Assembly (NCBI GenBank): GCA_958299035.1 | Contig: CATQJL010000001.1 | Span: 79,071,594 to 79,135,593, forward strand | Length of the DNA: 64,000 nucleotides | From: Cylicocyclus nassatus | Taxonomy: Eukaryota > Nematoda > Chromadorea > Rhabditida > Strongylidae | Direction: 5' to 3' | Part shown: one piece after another, positions 34,757-45,789 of the stretch | How the letters are laid out: each line of letters begins with the position of its first letter | How positions within the stretch are numbered: position 1 is the first letter of the stretch | Made by a program: the position numbers and the translations under genes | Notes under the pieces: generated by a model | Database searches by the model: none | The model's input: only the letters and a program-made list of their open reading frames with translations | Told to the model about the DNA's origin: nothing

Positions 34757-35482
34757 TGTATGAAAGTGCGCCCTCACTGCGCATCTACCGTATTTTAACA
34801 GCATATGAGCATTACAGCAAATAAAGATGATTTAAAATAGAGGATTTATTTGAGAAGCTTCTTACAACAATGACATCATTGTTGTAAAAAACATGTCGAA
34901 CAAATTCTTTCTGTGAAAAAATATAAATGTAATAGAGTAAATCTTTATGTAATAAAGTGGTCACTTAGATTGTTGATCAAAACAGTTGGAGCTATTAGTC
35001 AAGCACTGGAATTGCAGAAAGCGGGAAGTTTAAGTTATTGCTTGTTGTTGACCCCTAAGATGAGAAAACTGACATGATCACAAATGCACTAAAGAATTAG
35101 CTGAAACTAGAACTTGATTTTACTGGTGTAACATTGCAGCATTTTTCTCGCGTAAATATATAATTTGAAACTCAACTTTTGAGAAGCAGCTCAGACATAT
35201 TACATTTCCTTCAACAATTCGAAGATCGGTTGCGCGTCTCAAAGCGTTGCATTGAATACACTGGAATACTTATGACCACTTAACGATATAGTCCTAGGGC
35301 TATTTATGATATTTGTAAGCATTTCTTTGGTGGTATTTTTAATTTCCTAGTTAACGAAAGATTTAGAGATTGATTTTGCAGCAGTTTCGAAGTGGGTAAA
35401 TCACTTCACAGAAAGCTTTTTGAGACTGCGATTATTACTCAACATTCTTGTGGCACGTTGGCCAAAGTTGCACTAGTTGAAC
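34757..35482. other. No recognisable feature
   Basis: AT-rich sequence. A short palindrome (GCTTCTTACAACAATGACAT... / ATGACATCATTGTTGTAA) occurs around 34865-34885. The next 8 bp (35483-35490, ATCCGGAA) are the hAT target duplication. Confidence 0.6.
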
Positions 35483-36165
35483 ATCCGGAACATAGGTGCG
35501 ATAGGGGGAGCCGGGCTCTCTCCAGGTGAAGGGGGTCTCGGCTGTTTCCGACCTTTCAGGTGAAGGGGGTATGTGAGCCTGGGGGGGGGAAGAGAGAAAA
35601 GGTAAAAAAGCGTGGTATGAAGAGCTCTAATTTGTACCTTATTTAGGCACTTGAAAAAAAAATTTTTTTAAATTTTAAAAGAAATTAAAAAATTTCAAAA
35701 AATTGACTTTATGAAGATCTGTGCTCCTGTTTCATTGCATCAACAAAAACGAAAGCAATAAGGTTTATGCCAAAAGATGTACAAGTTAGGAACAACTTCA
35801 ATTCCTGCACGTCATTATCAACAATATCATTACCGCTAACGTCAGAGACAACAAGTTCGCTGCCTGAAAAATTTTCTTCTTCCTCCAAAAGGTCATCGGA
35901 GTAGAAGTAGAACTGCGTGAAAAAGCGTTCTAAGTCGAAAATGGATTTGAAACGTTCTTCTCCTCTAAGCGCTTTTGTGATTTTTTTTCGCCCTCTGATA
36001 GCACCAGGAAGTCAGCAGGTAGGTGACCATTCTCTTCATACCATCTTTTAGGATATTTCAAGAAGACATACGGTGACATGTGACATCCTGTCTGGACCAC
36101 TTATAGCAATCCTTTGAACGAATTTTTAGATAACAATATGTTTGGTAGAATGTTGACAACCTTAA

Positions 36166-36900
36166 CTAATTGCTTAGATGCTCCACTGTTGTGCGACTTC
36201 TGCGTTGTGTTCTGATAACAGAGTAGATAGAAAATCCTCTCTCCACCTCTGCCGTGCTAGTCGGAATGGAAACCAGCTTTGCTAGTAAGTCCATCAGATT
36301 TTTGCGGTAAATAATGGGACAAGAGCCAGATCGCATATGCTTTCGCAACACGGGAAGGAAATATTGCACACTTTTTTGGGCCTTGTCGAACTCTGGCTTC
36401 ACCTCCTCTGGCATACGTCCTGTTAGCTGATGAGAAAGCTGCTCAACTTCTTCTTTAACAACATTTGCGGAATAGCCGAAAAAAGTAGATACTATGCTGC
36501 GCGTTGGTTTTTCAATATCATAGGTCATAATGTCACAAAGCGAATAACTTCCAAAAGCATAAAGCACAGAGTTTGGTTCGCACTCCAGTCGGGATCTAAG
36601 AGCAGCAGATATGCTGTACTAACACCTTCCTTTTGTTCATATCCATGTTTGTGAATTTAGAGCCTTGAAATCTTCAGCAACCTGAAGATCAGCAATAGAC
36701 TTCCTGGACATTTCCTCATTGAAACTAGGCAATCTGTTTAGATTTCTGATGTACGAAATAGAGAGTTTCGCTCAATTGTCAACTCTGTATCAATGACGAC
36801 CTATCTCGCTGTTGAACTGGAACACATGCCAGTTATCTGCGGTTTTTTAAAAGTATTCTGCCTGCCGTTTTCTTTTCAAACTGTCACCCTTTACAAAACA
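36166..36900 (-). pseudogene. hAT transposase, broken (copy 2)
   Basis: The minus-strand frame 36166-36567 is open through DIMTYDIEKPTRSIVSTFFG and the dimerisation motif LVSIPTSTAEVERGFS, without the insertion seen in copy 1. It then shifts frame near RTTVEHLSN, where copy 1 reads RTTGASKQLLKIC. Upstream (36600-36900) the homologous N-terminal part is present but interrupted by stops and small deletions. Not functional. Confidence 0.85.
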
Positions 36901-37296
36901 TTGAGGGATATTTTAATAGCATGCTATTCTTCTGAATGTCTTAAAGTTTTTGACTCATTGAAACCAACCATTCTCTACAAATTAGGTAAGGTGAGTCTAG
37001 AGCGTTTTCACGAAAGTGACCTTCTTCAGCACTAGGTTTACAGAGTATAGATTCCAGAAATGGGCGGGTTTGTGTGAAGGTGTGGAAATTCACCAATCTC
37101 CCATAGTTTTTTGAGTATGTGCTAATAATGATGGCATAACTGTCAATAAAAAGCGCATTTTTACCAAAAAAACATAAACAAATAAAACTATAAGCACGCT
37201 TAAATAAACGCGTTCGCTCACGTTCCCGTCAGTGCTGATAACAATGTCAATCCACAGCACATTTTTTTACTATTAACTTGCTCCACCTCGCTCTTA

Positions 37297-38001
37297 TTAG
37301 GTCGTCCCGAAAGTTTTTGTGCACGATTTTCAAAAATTCATAACTTCTGATTTTTCCAACCGATTTGACTGCTTTCACTTTCATATGAAAGGGGAAGTCA
37401 TGATCTTTACAAAGACATCTCAGCTACTAGTAATGATCGTCTGTTGCATAGATAGGAGCGATAGAAGAAAAATGATTAAAATTTAAATTTTCTGTGTAGG
37501 GTCATAAATCGAAAACATGCAACAAAAATCGGAGCAGTCAGTATTGTAGGTTCTTTCACCAGCACTTTCTAACAGTGCAGAGTTTGCGCTGATTGAGCGT
37601 CCTATGAAAAGTTATGACTTCCCTGAAAAATGCCAAAATAAATCAAATTCGCCCTTTTGTATTGCTTGCTCGAAAATCACGACTTTTCACAGAGGCGCCC
37701 AATCGGCGCAAACTTTGCACTGTTAGAAAGAGCTGGTGAAAGAACGTACAATACTGACTGCTCCGATTTTTGTTGCAAGTCTCCGAATTTTTATGACCCT
37801 ACACAGAAAATTCGAATTTTGACTAATTTTCTTCTATCGCTCCTATCTATGCAGCAGATGACCATCAGTAAGCAGATAAGATGTCATTATAAAAAACATA
37901 ACTTACTATTTCATACGAAAATAGAAGCAGTCAAATCGGTTGGAAAAATCAGAAGTTATGAATTTTTGAAAATCGTGCGCAAGAACTTTCGGGACGACTT
38001 A
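37297..38001. mobile_element. Palindromic MITE nested in hAT copy 2 (705 bp)
   Basis: Flanked by TA on both sides (37295-37296, 38002-38003). hAT copy 1 has the empty site CGCTCTTACAATG at the same place, proving the borders. Ends are TTAGGTCGTCCCGAAAG... and inverted TAAGTCGTCCCGAAAGTTCT. The arms are palindromic over most of their length (CAAAAATTCATAACTTCTGA, TCGGAGCAGTCAGTATTGTA on both strands). Confidence 0.95.
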
Positions 38002-38688
38002 TACAATGTGTTGGCTTTTATCGGTTACCGGAGCAAATGATTTTTAGAGCCGGGAAGCAAAGAAGCCCTAACATGCTGTATACCGTTCGAAAGCTGAGAT
38101 CATGGGGAATCGACATTGACCGTTGACTTTTTTCTAGGTCTTCTGTGCCGCGAGATATGAGGGATTCTATATGCATCAAGAACCAACTGCTTTTTTGTCC
38201 TCACTTTCTGCTCTCCAAATGAATGCTACGAGGATAAGTAAATTAAAAAAAATACCGTTTCTTTTGTAAGTTTATGATGCACTTGTTGTTTGAGGTACTT
38301 AGCCTGCAAAACCTTTTAATAACGATTTTTATCATATTCTCAGAGTACAATACCAATCTCAGCCCAGGTCAAGGGGGTCATCCGGAGTTTGGCCTCAAAG
38401 TAAAGGGGGTAAGATCCATCACTCCCCCTATCGCAACTATGATCCGGAATTCGTATTTACAGTCTGCCTCAACCGCAATCAAGCAAAATCAACATGGTAG
38501 GAGTCCGCGTCACTAGAGTGTTGCGCCACGCTTACGGCCTGCCTACCTGCTTTGCCTTCAATCACTTTGCTCTCTCCAAAGTGCGCATATGCAGTGCAGA
38601 GTACTGGTGCTGCGTGCTCGCAAATTGAGCAAACGGTTTGGCCTGATCCCCATTGAGGCAGACTGTAAAGCAAAAACCAAAATCTTAC

Positions 38689-38868
38689 CTTAGGATCTCT
38701 GTTGCAAGGTCCAGTTGAGGGGCAAACTCTGTCGCTGTACAGATCCATGGGACACTGACAGTGTGGAGGTGTTACGGGTAATGTTGTCGGTAGCGTAGGT
38801 GGCGCAGTTACAACTGAAGATACAGTGCATACCAACCACCATTGGTCACGGGTACCCACGGGATGAGT
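38689..38868 (-). CDS. Candidate cysteine-rich exon (Pro/Thr linker, CxCP)
   Basis: On the minus strand an acceptor (GCTTGCAG) at 38869 is followed by exactly 60 open codons up to a GTAAGA donor at 38688. The peptide reads THPVGTRDQWWLVCTV, a Pro/Thr-rich linker (APPTLPTTLPVTPP), then HCQCPMDLYSDRVCPSTGPC and NRDPK. Short Thr/Pro linkers followed by CxCP...CPxxGPC are typical of nematode secreted cysteine-rich repeats; family name not assigned. The frame stays open past the donor to 38479 (LPQWGSGQTVCSICEHAAPV...), so the true exon end is uncertain. A diverged copy lies at 41.2 kb. Confidence 0.5.
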
Positions 38869-40860
38869 CTGCAAGCGCAACGAAGGCAGCGAAATTAGCA
38901 CCCGAGCACGAAAGCGGCTGCTGTTGGATTTGTAGCTAGGGCCGACATCACTCTCTTTGAATTTCTTGTTGATATGTATAGATGCTTTAACTTGCTTATG
39001 TTTCTTCTTAGATCTCTAATAGTAAACCTACCAAACAGATTTAACGAATAGTATTTACTCAATCATACTTATGTGAAGCGTGTTCAAGTCTTCCAGTTTT
39101 AGAATAGATAATCTACTCCCACGCATGAGCGAAAAAAGCGTACAGTCTCTGCTGGAGCCCTCTTTACTCAGACGTTGCCATTATCTGAAGTGTTTCGTAG
39201 TCGATACAAGATGGAATCCATCGCTTAACATACGCACAGATGAAAAAAATGCGATGGATTGACATCATGAGTCTACAACGCGGTTGCTTTTGAGCTCAAG
39301 TGCAATTTTCTTCGCTTGCGGCGCGCATGCGCTGCCTCATTTCACGGTACCCGTGGCCGATGGTGTTGATATGCAACGGGGCAATTAAAAATGAGCTCGT
39401 TTTTTTGACGCATCTTCAGATGATCTGCGGTCATAAATTGTTGCCTTCACAGATTCATTACTTCAACGTGTCTATACTTTCTACATATTGAACATGTCAT
39501 AATCATCAGAAAGTGGAAACATGAGTTTCACCGCATATTTACTTGTTAACCGTGAAAGCATTGAATATGTTCGATAGTTTGAGCAGAATCTTTTGAGCGA
39601 CAAATCGATATAAAGGTATGATTGCTGTCACAAGTATGTAAGTTCAGTATTTTATGCTAGTAGAAAGCAAGGGTTCTGTCTAAGCGTAATTAATGTTGAG
39701 TTTGCCTATTGCTCATGCAAAACGCCAACAAAACTTTCTCAGGTTTGCCCGGGACCCGGCACAGATCGTCTGGAAACAGAGTGGACTTCGTTTTTGAAGC
39801 AAAAAGCAAAGAGATATCGTTTTTGCAGTGTGGCCGAGCACCAAGAATAAGCGCCATTCAGTCAGAACACAAGCTTTTCGGACAGGTCATCACACGATTG
39901 ACAGCTCTATCGTGTATGGCGGAAAGTGCGCGCGATTTGCAGGCAAGGCTAAAAGAAACAAATTGATTGTTTACAGCCCACACAGAATCATATGACACCA
40001 AAATTGATTGAAATGTATATTTACAAAATTATTTGCGAAAGAATTATGCAAAAAGATTCAAAAACTTAAGTGTATTTAGTATACCTTTTCCAAAATTAGT
40101 CCCTCTCCAGACGGTCACCAGACGATCTGAGATCATGTGGAGCATATATTTCTATCGCTTCACATAAGTTTTGAATTTTTCTATCATCTACGGATTCCCC
40201 AATCAAAAATCTATCCCGGAGCATGAAGACATTTCCGTATCATTGCCTTTCCTTTATTTTTTGCCTTGATTTCTTCATAAATCGCTTTAAATCTTGCGCT
40301 CCGATCCCAAACTCTTGAGCATGCGTAGTATTCAGCTCCAATTTAGATTTTCACTTTTATCTCACGTTTTTTCTGTCAGATTAGTAAATTTTATTTTGAT
40401 TTTATCTTCTCCTAAGTAGGTAGGTCAAATAGGACCTCGTAAAACATCCGAAAGTCAGGAAAGACTTTGTTTTCAAAAACCCTAGGAACCGACTGGTGCC
40501 GGACCCTGGGTTTGTCCTCTTGTCGTACGTCTCCAAGTCATGTAAAATTGACTGCACGTAATCGTCCCAATCGTCGTAGGCTGAACTTTCGCGAGCGTGT
40601 CCATTGCGGGCTAACAATGGCATTCACGCACAAGAATCATTACAATACCAATACTCGGCAGTTGCTTGATCATTATCGCCTGCACTGCCTAAAGCGATAC
40701 GGGGGATTTCGTACAGTCGACATTATTTATTTCTAATTATTTGAAGAAAATTTGGAAGATTTACGGTCTTCACATCGTTTTTTGAAGTGGCTTAAGGCTT
40801 TCTGTCGTCCTGCATGAGCAAAATTCCTACACGGATTCAATAATCAGTAGACAGCAGTGG
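38740..40860. repeat. Tandem segmental duplication, unit A
   Basis: Colinear with 41205-42790. Matched landmarks include GTAGGTGGCGC-GTTACAACTG, TGTTGATATGTATA, TTTACTCAATCA, CGCCAACAAAACTTTCTCAG, GCGGGCTAAC, TTTCGTACAGTCG and GTCGTCCTGCATGAGCAA. Unit A includes the intact-looking cysteine-rich exon. Other ORFs in it (39709-39966 +, 40402-40623 -) have no known domain. Confidence 0.8.
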
Positions 40861-41206
40861 CGGACCGAGGGGGGGGGCTTCCTCTGAGAATGGGTCGCGA
40901 GATTTCTGAAATTCACTAGCATGGGTTATAAAAATGTGCAAGTGACTTGTTTATAATTAAAATAATTTCAAAAATTTTTTAAAAATTCAAATTAGCTCGG
41001 CGCGTGTTAGGGATCCGCAAAAATTTCGAGAAGAACCCCAAAAATGTTTTCGGAGTGCGTAACCAACGCCACGCACCTTCGTTTAATAAAAATTTTGCCG
41101 CCCCCCCCTCTACAAGGCTCTTGCCTACCCGCTTGTATAAATTTTACAAGAGGTAGCGAAACATGCAAATAAGAAACAGCATGCATAGATTTCAGATTTT
41201 TCTGCA

Positions 41207-41330
41207 CCATGGGACAATGACACTGTGGAGGTGTTCCGAGAGATGTTACCGGTGGCGTAGGTGGCGCGGTTACAACTGAAGATACAAGGCATAGCACCAC
41301 CATTGGTCGTGGGTACCCTCGGGACGAAGT
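41207..41330 (-). pseudogene. Decayed copy of the cysteine-rich exon
   Basis: The minus strand encodes VSSVVTAPPTPPVTSLGTPP then QCHCPM, matching the linker and first cysteines of the exon at 38689-38868. The acceptor is changed (GCTTGCAG to GCTTGCAA), and after CHCPM the remaining cysteine motif is deleted, so splicing and the domain are both lost. Confidence 0.65.
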
Positions 41331-41774
41331 TGCAAGCGTTGCAAGCCCAAAGCGTGCAGCGAAATTAGTGCCCGAGCAAGAAAGCTGCTGCCGTTAGATT
41401 TGTGCTGTTGATATGTATAAATGCTTCCCTTGCTTATCTCTTGAACTTCATTTTGTATTTAATTGCATGTTGGAACGTCTTGTTTTCCACGCGCTATGTC
41501 TGTATCAACATTTTGACACTTCTTGTCTGCCATTTCGGTCACGAAACAGGTAATACGGCTGGATATAACTGTGTTTGACTTCGACAATCTGGACATGTCG
41601 ACAATTCTAAGAATAGAAGATTTGAGAGCGTTGCATTCATTGTTGAACGTACTCGTACATGTTTCTCCCCAGACCTCTAGTAGTAAACCAACCAAACAAG
41701 TTGAACGACTAGTGTTTACTCAATCAAACTTGTGCAAGGCGTACTCAAGTCTCCCAATTTCAGAATGGATGAAT

Positions 41775-42137
41775 CGCTCTGAAAATATACGTTAACTGCA
41801 ACGCCTTTTCGCTGATTATGTATGTATAGGGCTTATCAAATTGAGTGTCGTTTGCACCAGCATCTCCATCTTCGCGCTGGGCTCTGCGTCTCTTCTGCGG
41901 TACATGCTCCCTAATCACTTCCAATCGATTGATGCTCCGCCTTTCCCACACTCGCCCTGGGAAAGTGCTCAGAGAGCACCCTGCGGAAGAGACGCAGAGT
42001 CCTGGGCGAAGATGGAGATGCCGCTGCAAACGACACGTTATTTGATAAGCCCTATATCTCTATATCACCTGCACGTTCACCTTCATACATACATAACCAG
42101 CGAAAAGGCGTTGCAGTGAACGTATATTTGCAGAGCG
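41775..42137. mobile_element. Palindromic MITE, 363 bp
   Basis: The ends CGCTCTGAAAATATACGTTA and inverted CGCTCTGCAAATATACGTTC continue as near-complete inverted arms (ACTGCAACGCCTTTTCGCTG, AGGGCTTATCAAAT, CATCTCCATCTTCGC, GACTCTGCGTCTCTTC) around a short centre near 41930. Inserted within unit B of the segmental duplication. No target duplication recognised. Confidence 0.88.
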
Positions 42138-42929
42138 GGTCCTCGGCGCAAGCCGCGTGCGCTGCGTCCTGCGGCGTAGTATGGAGGAACTCTCACGCAT
42201 GTTTTATTGCTTTGAAAGTATCAAATATGTTCTATAATATAACAAGATTTTCAGCAATAATGCAATTTGAATAACACGTTTGCTATCACAAGTCTGTAAA
42301 TCTAGTAATTTATGCTAACAGCAAGCAAAAGTGTTGCCTAAACGCGAAAGACGTTGAGTTTGCCTCTTGCTCAATAAAAAAACGCCAACAAAACTTTCTC
42401 AGATTTGCTTTCTTGTAGTATGTTTTTCCAAGTCAGATGAAGTTGAAAAGTTGACTACGCGGAATTGACCGAATCGCTGTAAGCTAAACTCCCGCGAGCT
42501 GTCTCTTGCGGGCTAACCGGCATTCACGTGCAAAAATCATCACAGCGCCAGTACATGGCAGCCGCTTGATCGCTTCCGCCTGCGCACAGCCTACAACGAT
42601 ACGGGCAATTTCGTACAGTCGGCTTTATTTACTTCCAATTTTTGAAAAGATTTGAAAAGTTTGTGGTTTTTACATCGTTTTTCAAAATGAGGCCTTTTGT
42701 CGTCCTGCATGAGCAATGTACGCAAATGTTGTGTTCTCTGAAATTGTTTGTACCCTTCACGGTATTCAGTAATCAATAGACAGTACTGCAATGAGGCTCT
42801 CGCCAATTATGCTACGCACTTGTATAAACTGTACAAGAGGTAGTGAAACATTCAAATAAGAAACAGCAGCATGCCTTGTTCACGATTACTCAGTTTTTTG
42901 CTGCATCTTATATATTGGACCAAATCGAA

Positions 42930-44230
42930 TAAATATTCGAGTAATCGAATAAAGTATACGAATGAGTTTTATTCGAAATTCGATTATTCAAAAATTTCAA
43001 AATCTTAGATATTATGCCGTTCCAAAAGTAATGTCGTTTTCTTCAAACGTATGCCACATCTCGTAGAACAAAGATATGTAAGAGATTCTGGCAGCATTTG
43101 ATGCAACATTTCATTCTCTTTCTAATGATTATGAAGCTGCTGCAATACAGTCAATGAGCTTCCAGAAAAGAGTCAAAATCTGCGACTTATGCCTTTTAAG
43201 ATGGCCAAATTTCACAATTTTTCTAAAATTTTATAACAAACCTCAGAAGGAGTCCAAGTAATGATGGATGGGCAAACCATACAAGAAACAGCACAACTTT
43301 TTTCTACTTTTCAGAGCTCGTCTTGTACAGATTTTTTGATGGAACCGCCGAATTTTAGCAAGCTCGTCTCAGACACAAGTGCATCAAACGCCAACAAGTC
43401 TTCGGATTTTGAATTTACAAAGGTGCCTTGGAAAAGTTGAATTATGATGATTTTATCCCGGAGAACATTATGAATTGGAAATCAAAATAACTATTAAAAA
43501 GATGAGAAAAGCTGCGTCGAATGAAGCCCGAGTTGCTAGCCAGTTGTTGTTCTGTGAGGTTTGAGTTGAACAAATGTGGAATCTGATAGCATTAGAAAAT
43601 TAATTCAAAATTTAAAATTAATTAGATTAGGTACAAATGTTTAGAAAAATAGCCGAAATTGACCATGGCAAAAAGCATGAGTCGCAGATTTTGGTAATTT
43701 TTCGAGAGCTCATTGAACATTATGCAGTGAAATTGCAACCACTAGAAAGAGGATGAAATGCTGCATCGAAAGCTCCTAAGATCTTTCAAAAATGTTGATT
43801 TCACGAGTAGTGGCGTTCATTCGAAAAAAGCGACATTACTTTTGGAACGACTTAATATATTCGATATTCGCTTATTCGAAATTTGTTAATTTCGATTATT
43901 CGATTAATAGGTCATTCGAAAATTTTGATTTTCGAAATTATTTGAACATTCGAATATCTCCTTTCGATGTTTATTCAATTATTCTACATTTTCCTGCAAT
44001 CGAATAACGTGACAGCGTCACAATTTTGGTTGGTATATTCAAATATCGTTTGTTGTTCAAGTTGCCCACTAGGTCTATCCCCTTCATTGTGCTAATTTTT
44101 ATTTTTCAAAATCTGTTGAATGTTTGACATAGTCGATGCAAAGTATTTGTTTAATCGAATTTTTTTCTCGAATTTCCATCATTCGAATTTTTCCATTTCG
44201 AAATTCGATAATCGATTATTCGTCACTTTT
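42930..44230. mobile_element. TTCGAAT-rich repeat interrupted by a MITE
   Basis: Left part (42930-43010) and right part (43856-44230) consist of repeated ATTCGAAT/TCGATTATTCGA words with many short palindromes. A small piece of the same kind lies at 55931-55960. The palindromic MITE at 43012-43855 has inserted into it. Probably a degraded repeat-rich MITE; no coding sequence. Confidence 0.6.
43012..43855. mobile_element. Palindromic mariner-type MITE, 844 bp
   Basis: Flanked by TA (43010-43011, 43856-43857). The ends TTATGCCGTTCCAAAAGTAA and inverted TTAAGTCGTTCCAAAAGTAA continue with TGTCG and palindromic arms of at least 180 bp (ATGCARCATTTCATYCTCTT, CAAAATCTGCGACT). No transposase ORF. 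The same superfamily as the TTAGGTCG-type elements here but a separate family. Confidence 0.92.
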
Positions 44231-44250
44231 GATTTTCAAAAATATTCGAT

Positions 44251-44290
44251 ACCAGCCGCTCTCTGCCGCTACGCGGCAGGTTCGGCTGGT
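44251..44290. repeat. Nested GC-rich hairpin
   Basis: ACCAGCCG (44251-44258) pairs with CGGCTGGT (44283-44290), and inside it CTGCCGC (44263-44269) pairs with GCGGCAG (44273-44279) around a TAC loop. This is a GC-rich island in AT-rich sequence, directly next to the TTCGAAT repeat. It resembles transposon-end hairpins, but no CTRR follows. Confidence 0.85.
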
Positions 44291-44781
44291 ACTCGGAGCT
44301 TCGCTTCTATATCTTTCGTTCCACTCTGTATTTGCAAATGTGAGAATTTGCTAAACTTGTTAGTTTGCACGAAACACTTCGGCTCAACCTATGTAAAGGG
44401 ATGATCGAGGACGCACTTTGGCCTCTCAATCAAATTTGTGTTAATATTCCAAGCAACAGACAATGCACAGTCAACGACACAGAAGGGTGGATGTGTCCCA
44501 TGACATGTGTAAGGTCTGCGTCCATGTCACAGACAGGTTCACTTCTTCATGTTCATTCACATGTGTCCCGTGTTCCATGTAAGGTGAATGACGATATCAC
44601 GGTGTTGGGAGTAGAAACATTCAAAGGGAGTAAGACATGAAGACGTCATGATATGAAGAAAAGATGGGGGGGGTATATAAAGGACTGTCATTGGATTGAT
44701 ATGGTTAGTGGTCATGCTTAGTTCTATGGGTGAGCGAGATTTCTGTTTTTTATAAACTTAGCTGGTCGATGAATCTCGCTG

Positions 44782-45420
44782 AGAAATTAGTAAATCGATT
44801 TAACCTATATTAGTGGAAATAGGTTACTAACAAAAGACCCCTTCAGAAGTTTGTGCATGCGAAGTTTGATTCAGATCTCATAATTTTTTTCTAGCATTCT
44901 GGGCCAGTCATATCGAATGACTAAGCAAAAAACGCCGGAAGTCAGTTCAAAAACGGTCATATGTCATTCACTTGTCGAGAGTGTTAGACGAAAAAATAAT
45001 GAATAGATAGAGAAAGTCAATAATTAAAGCAATGGATATTGTGTGATGACCAAGCCTACCTATCCTTTTCTTGCCGCCAACTTCAAGCCCCACGAGCGTA
45101 AAGTATGAAAAACTAGTAAATCGATTTAGCCTATATTAGTGGAAATAGCTTACCAACAAAAGACCCGTTCAGAAGTTTAAGCATGCGAAGTTTGATTCAG
45201 ATCTCATATTTTTTTCCCAACATTCTGGGCCAGTCATAACAAATGACTAAGCAAAAAACGCCGGAAGTTTCAGAAGACAATAGATTATTTTTGATAAGTT
45301 TAGTGAGACCCGTCCGCCACGAAGTTCATGTTTGCGAAGTTCGGCTCAGACCTCATGAATATTTCTAATATTCTGGGCCTGCAAAAATTTTTTGAGCAAA
45401 AACTGCAAAAAATCAATAGA
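44782..45420 (+). repeat. Cluster of ~160 bp repeats (CATGCGAAGTTTG family)
   Basis: 44782-44942 and 45108-45269 are close direct copies (TAGTAAATCGATTTA-CCTATAT, CATGCGAAGTTTGATTCAGA, CATTCTGGGCCAGTCAT, AAGCAAAAAACGCCGGAAGT). A more diverged relative follows at about 45297-45420 (GCGAAGTTCGGCTCAGACCT, TATTCTGGGCCTGCAAAA), and two more at 47180-47440. The RTE fragment lies between these groups. Confidence 0.85.
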
Positions 45421-45789
45421 TTCATAAGAGCAACCGGTATGTTTTCAACAAAATAACTTATAAACATGCGCCTCGCATCATTCAAATGCATATGAAATGT
45501 GTTACACCCCTCTTGTTTATTTATCTGGTGATACAGCATTGATGTAGCTAATAAGACATTTTTCTCTGAAACCGAGTCCCGATAAAAGCGATAAAAACGC
45601 GCAGCAAATTGGTAGCTTATGCTACTCTTCTGTGTTCAGAACACATGCGCTTTTAGACTGAATCGAAACTTCTTCTATTACTCAGTGCGGAAAAAATTGG
45701 ATAAGCAAAATTTGAAAAAAAATCAATAAATCAATAGGCCTGCAAAGCTGTTCTGCAACTGTCGTTGGCTATCAGTCGCTCGAGATGGG

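Larger units (their letters stand above)
35491..38441. mobile_element. hAT transposon, copy 2 (2.95 kb)
   Basis: Same family and orientation as copy 1. Ends are CATAGGTGCGATAGGGGGAG and its inverse CTCCCCCTATCGCAACTATG. A perfect 8 bp duplication ATCCGGAA flanks it (35483-35490 and 38442-38449). Different target sites and flanks in the two copies show independent insertions, not a segmental duplication. It lacks both MITEs of copy 1 but has its own at 37297-38001. Confidence 0.96.
41205..42790. repeat. Tandem segmental duplication, unit B
   Basis: Second, more decayed unit, with several deletions relative to unit A and a 363 bp palindromic element inserted at 41775-42137. Similarity by eye is roughly 75-80%, so the duplication is old. 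The order of landmarks is the same as in unit A. Confidence 0.8.

Noticed and set aside
34236..34784. 182-codon minus-strand ORF as a possible transposase
   Set aside because: It runs past the end of the Tc1-like element and shows none of the DDE or HTH motifs.
38662..38688. Short intron between GTAAGA (38688) and TTTACAG (38663)
   Set aside because: It would be only 26 bp, below any plausible spliceosomal intron size, and the frame stays open through it.
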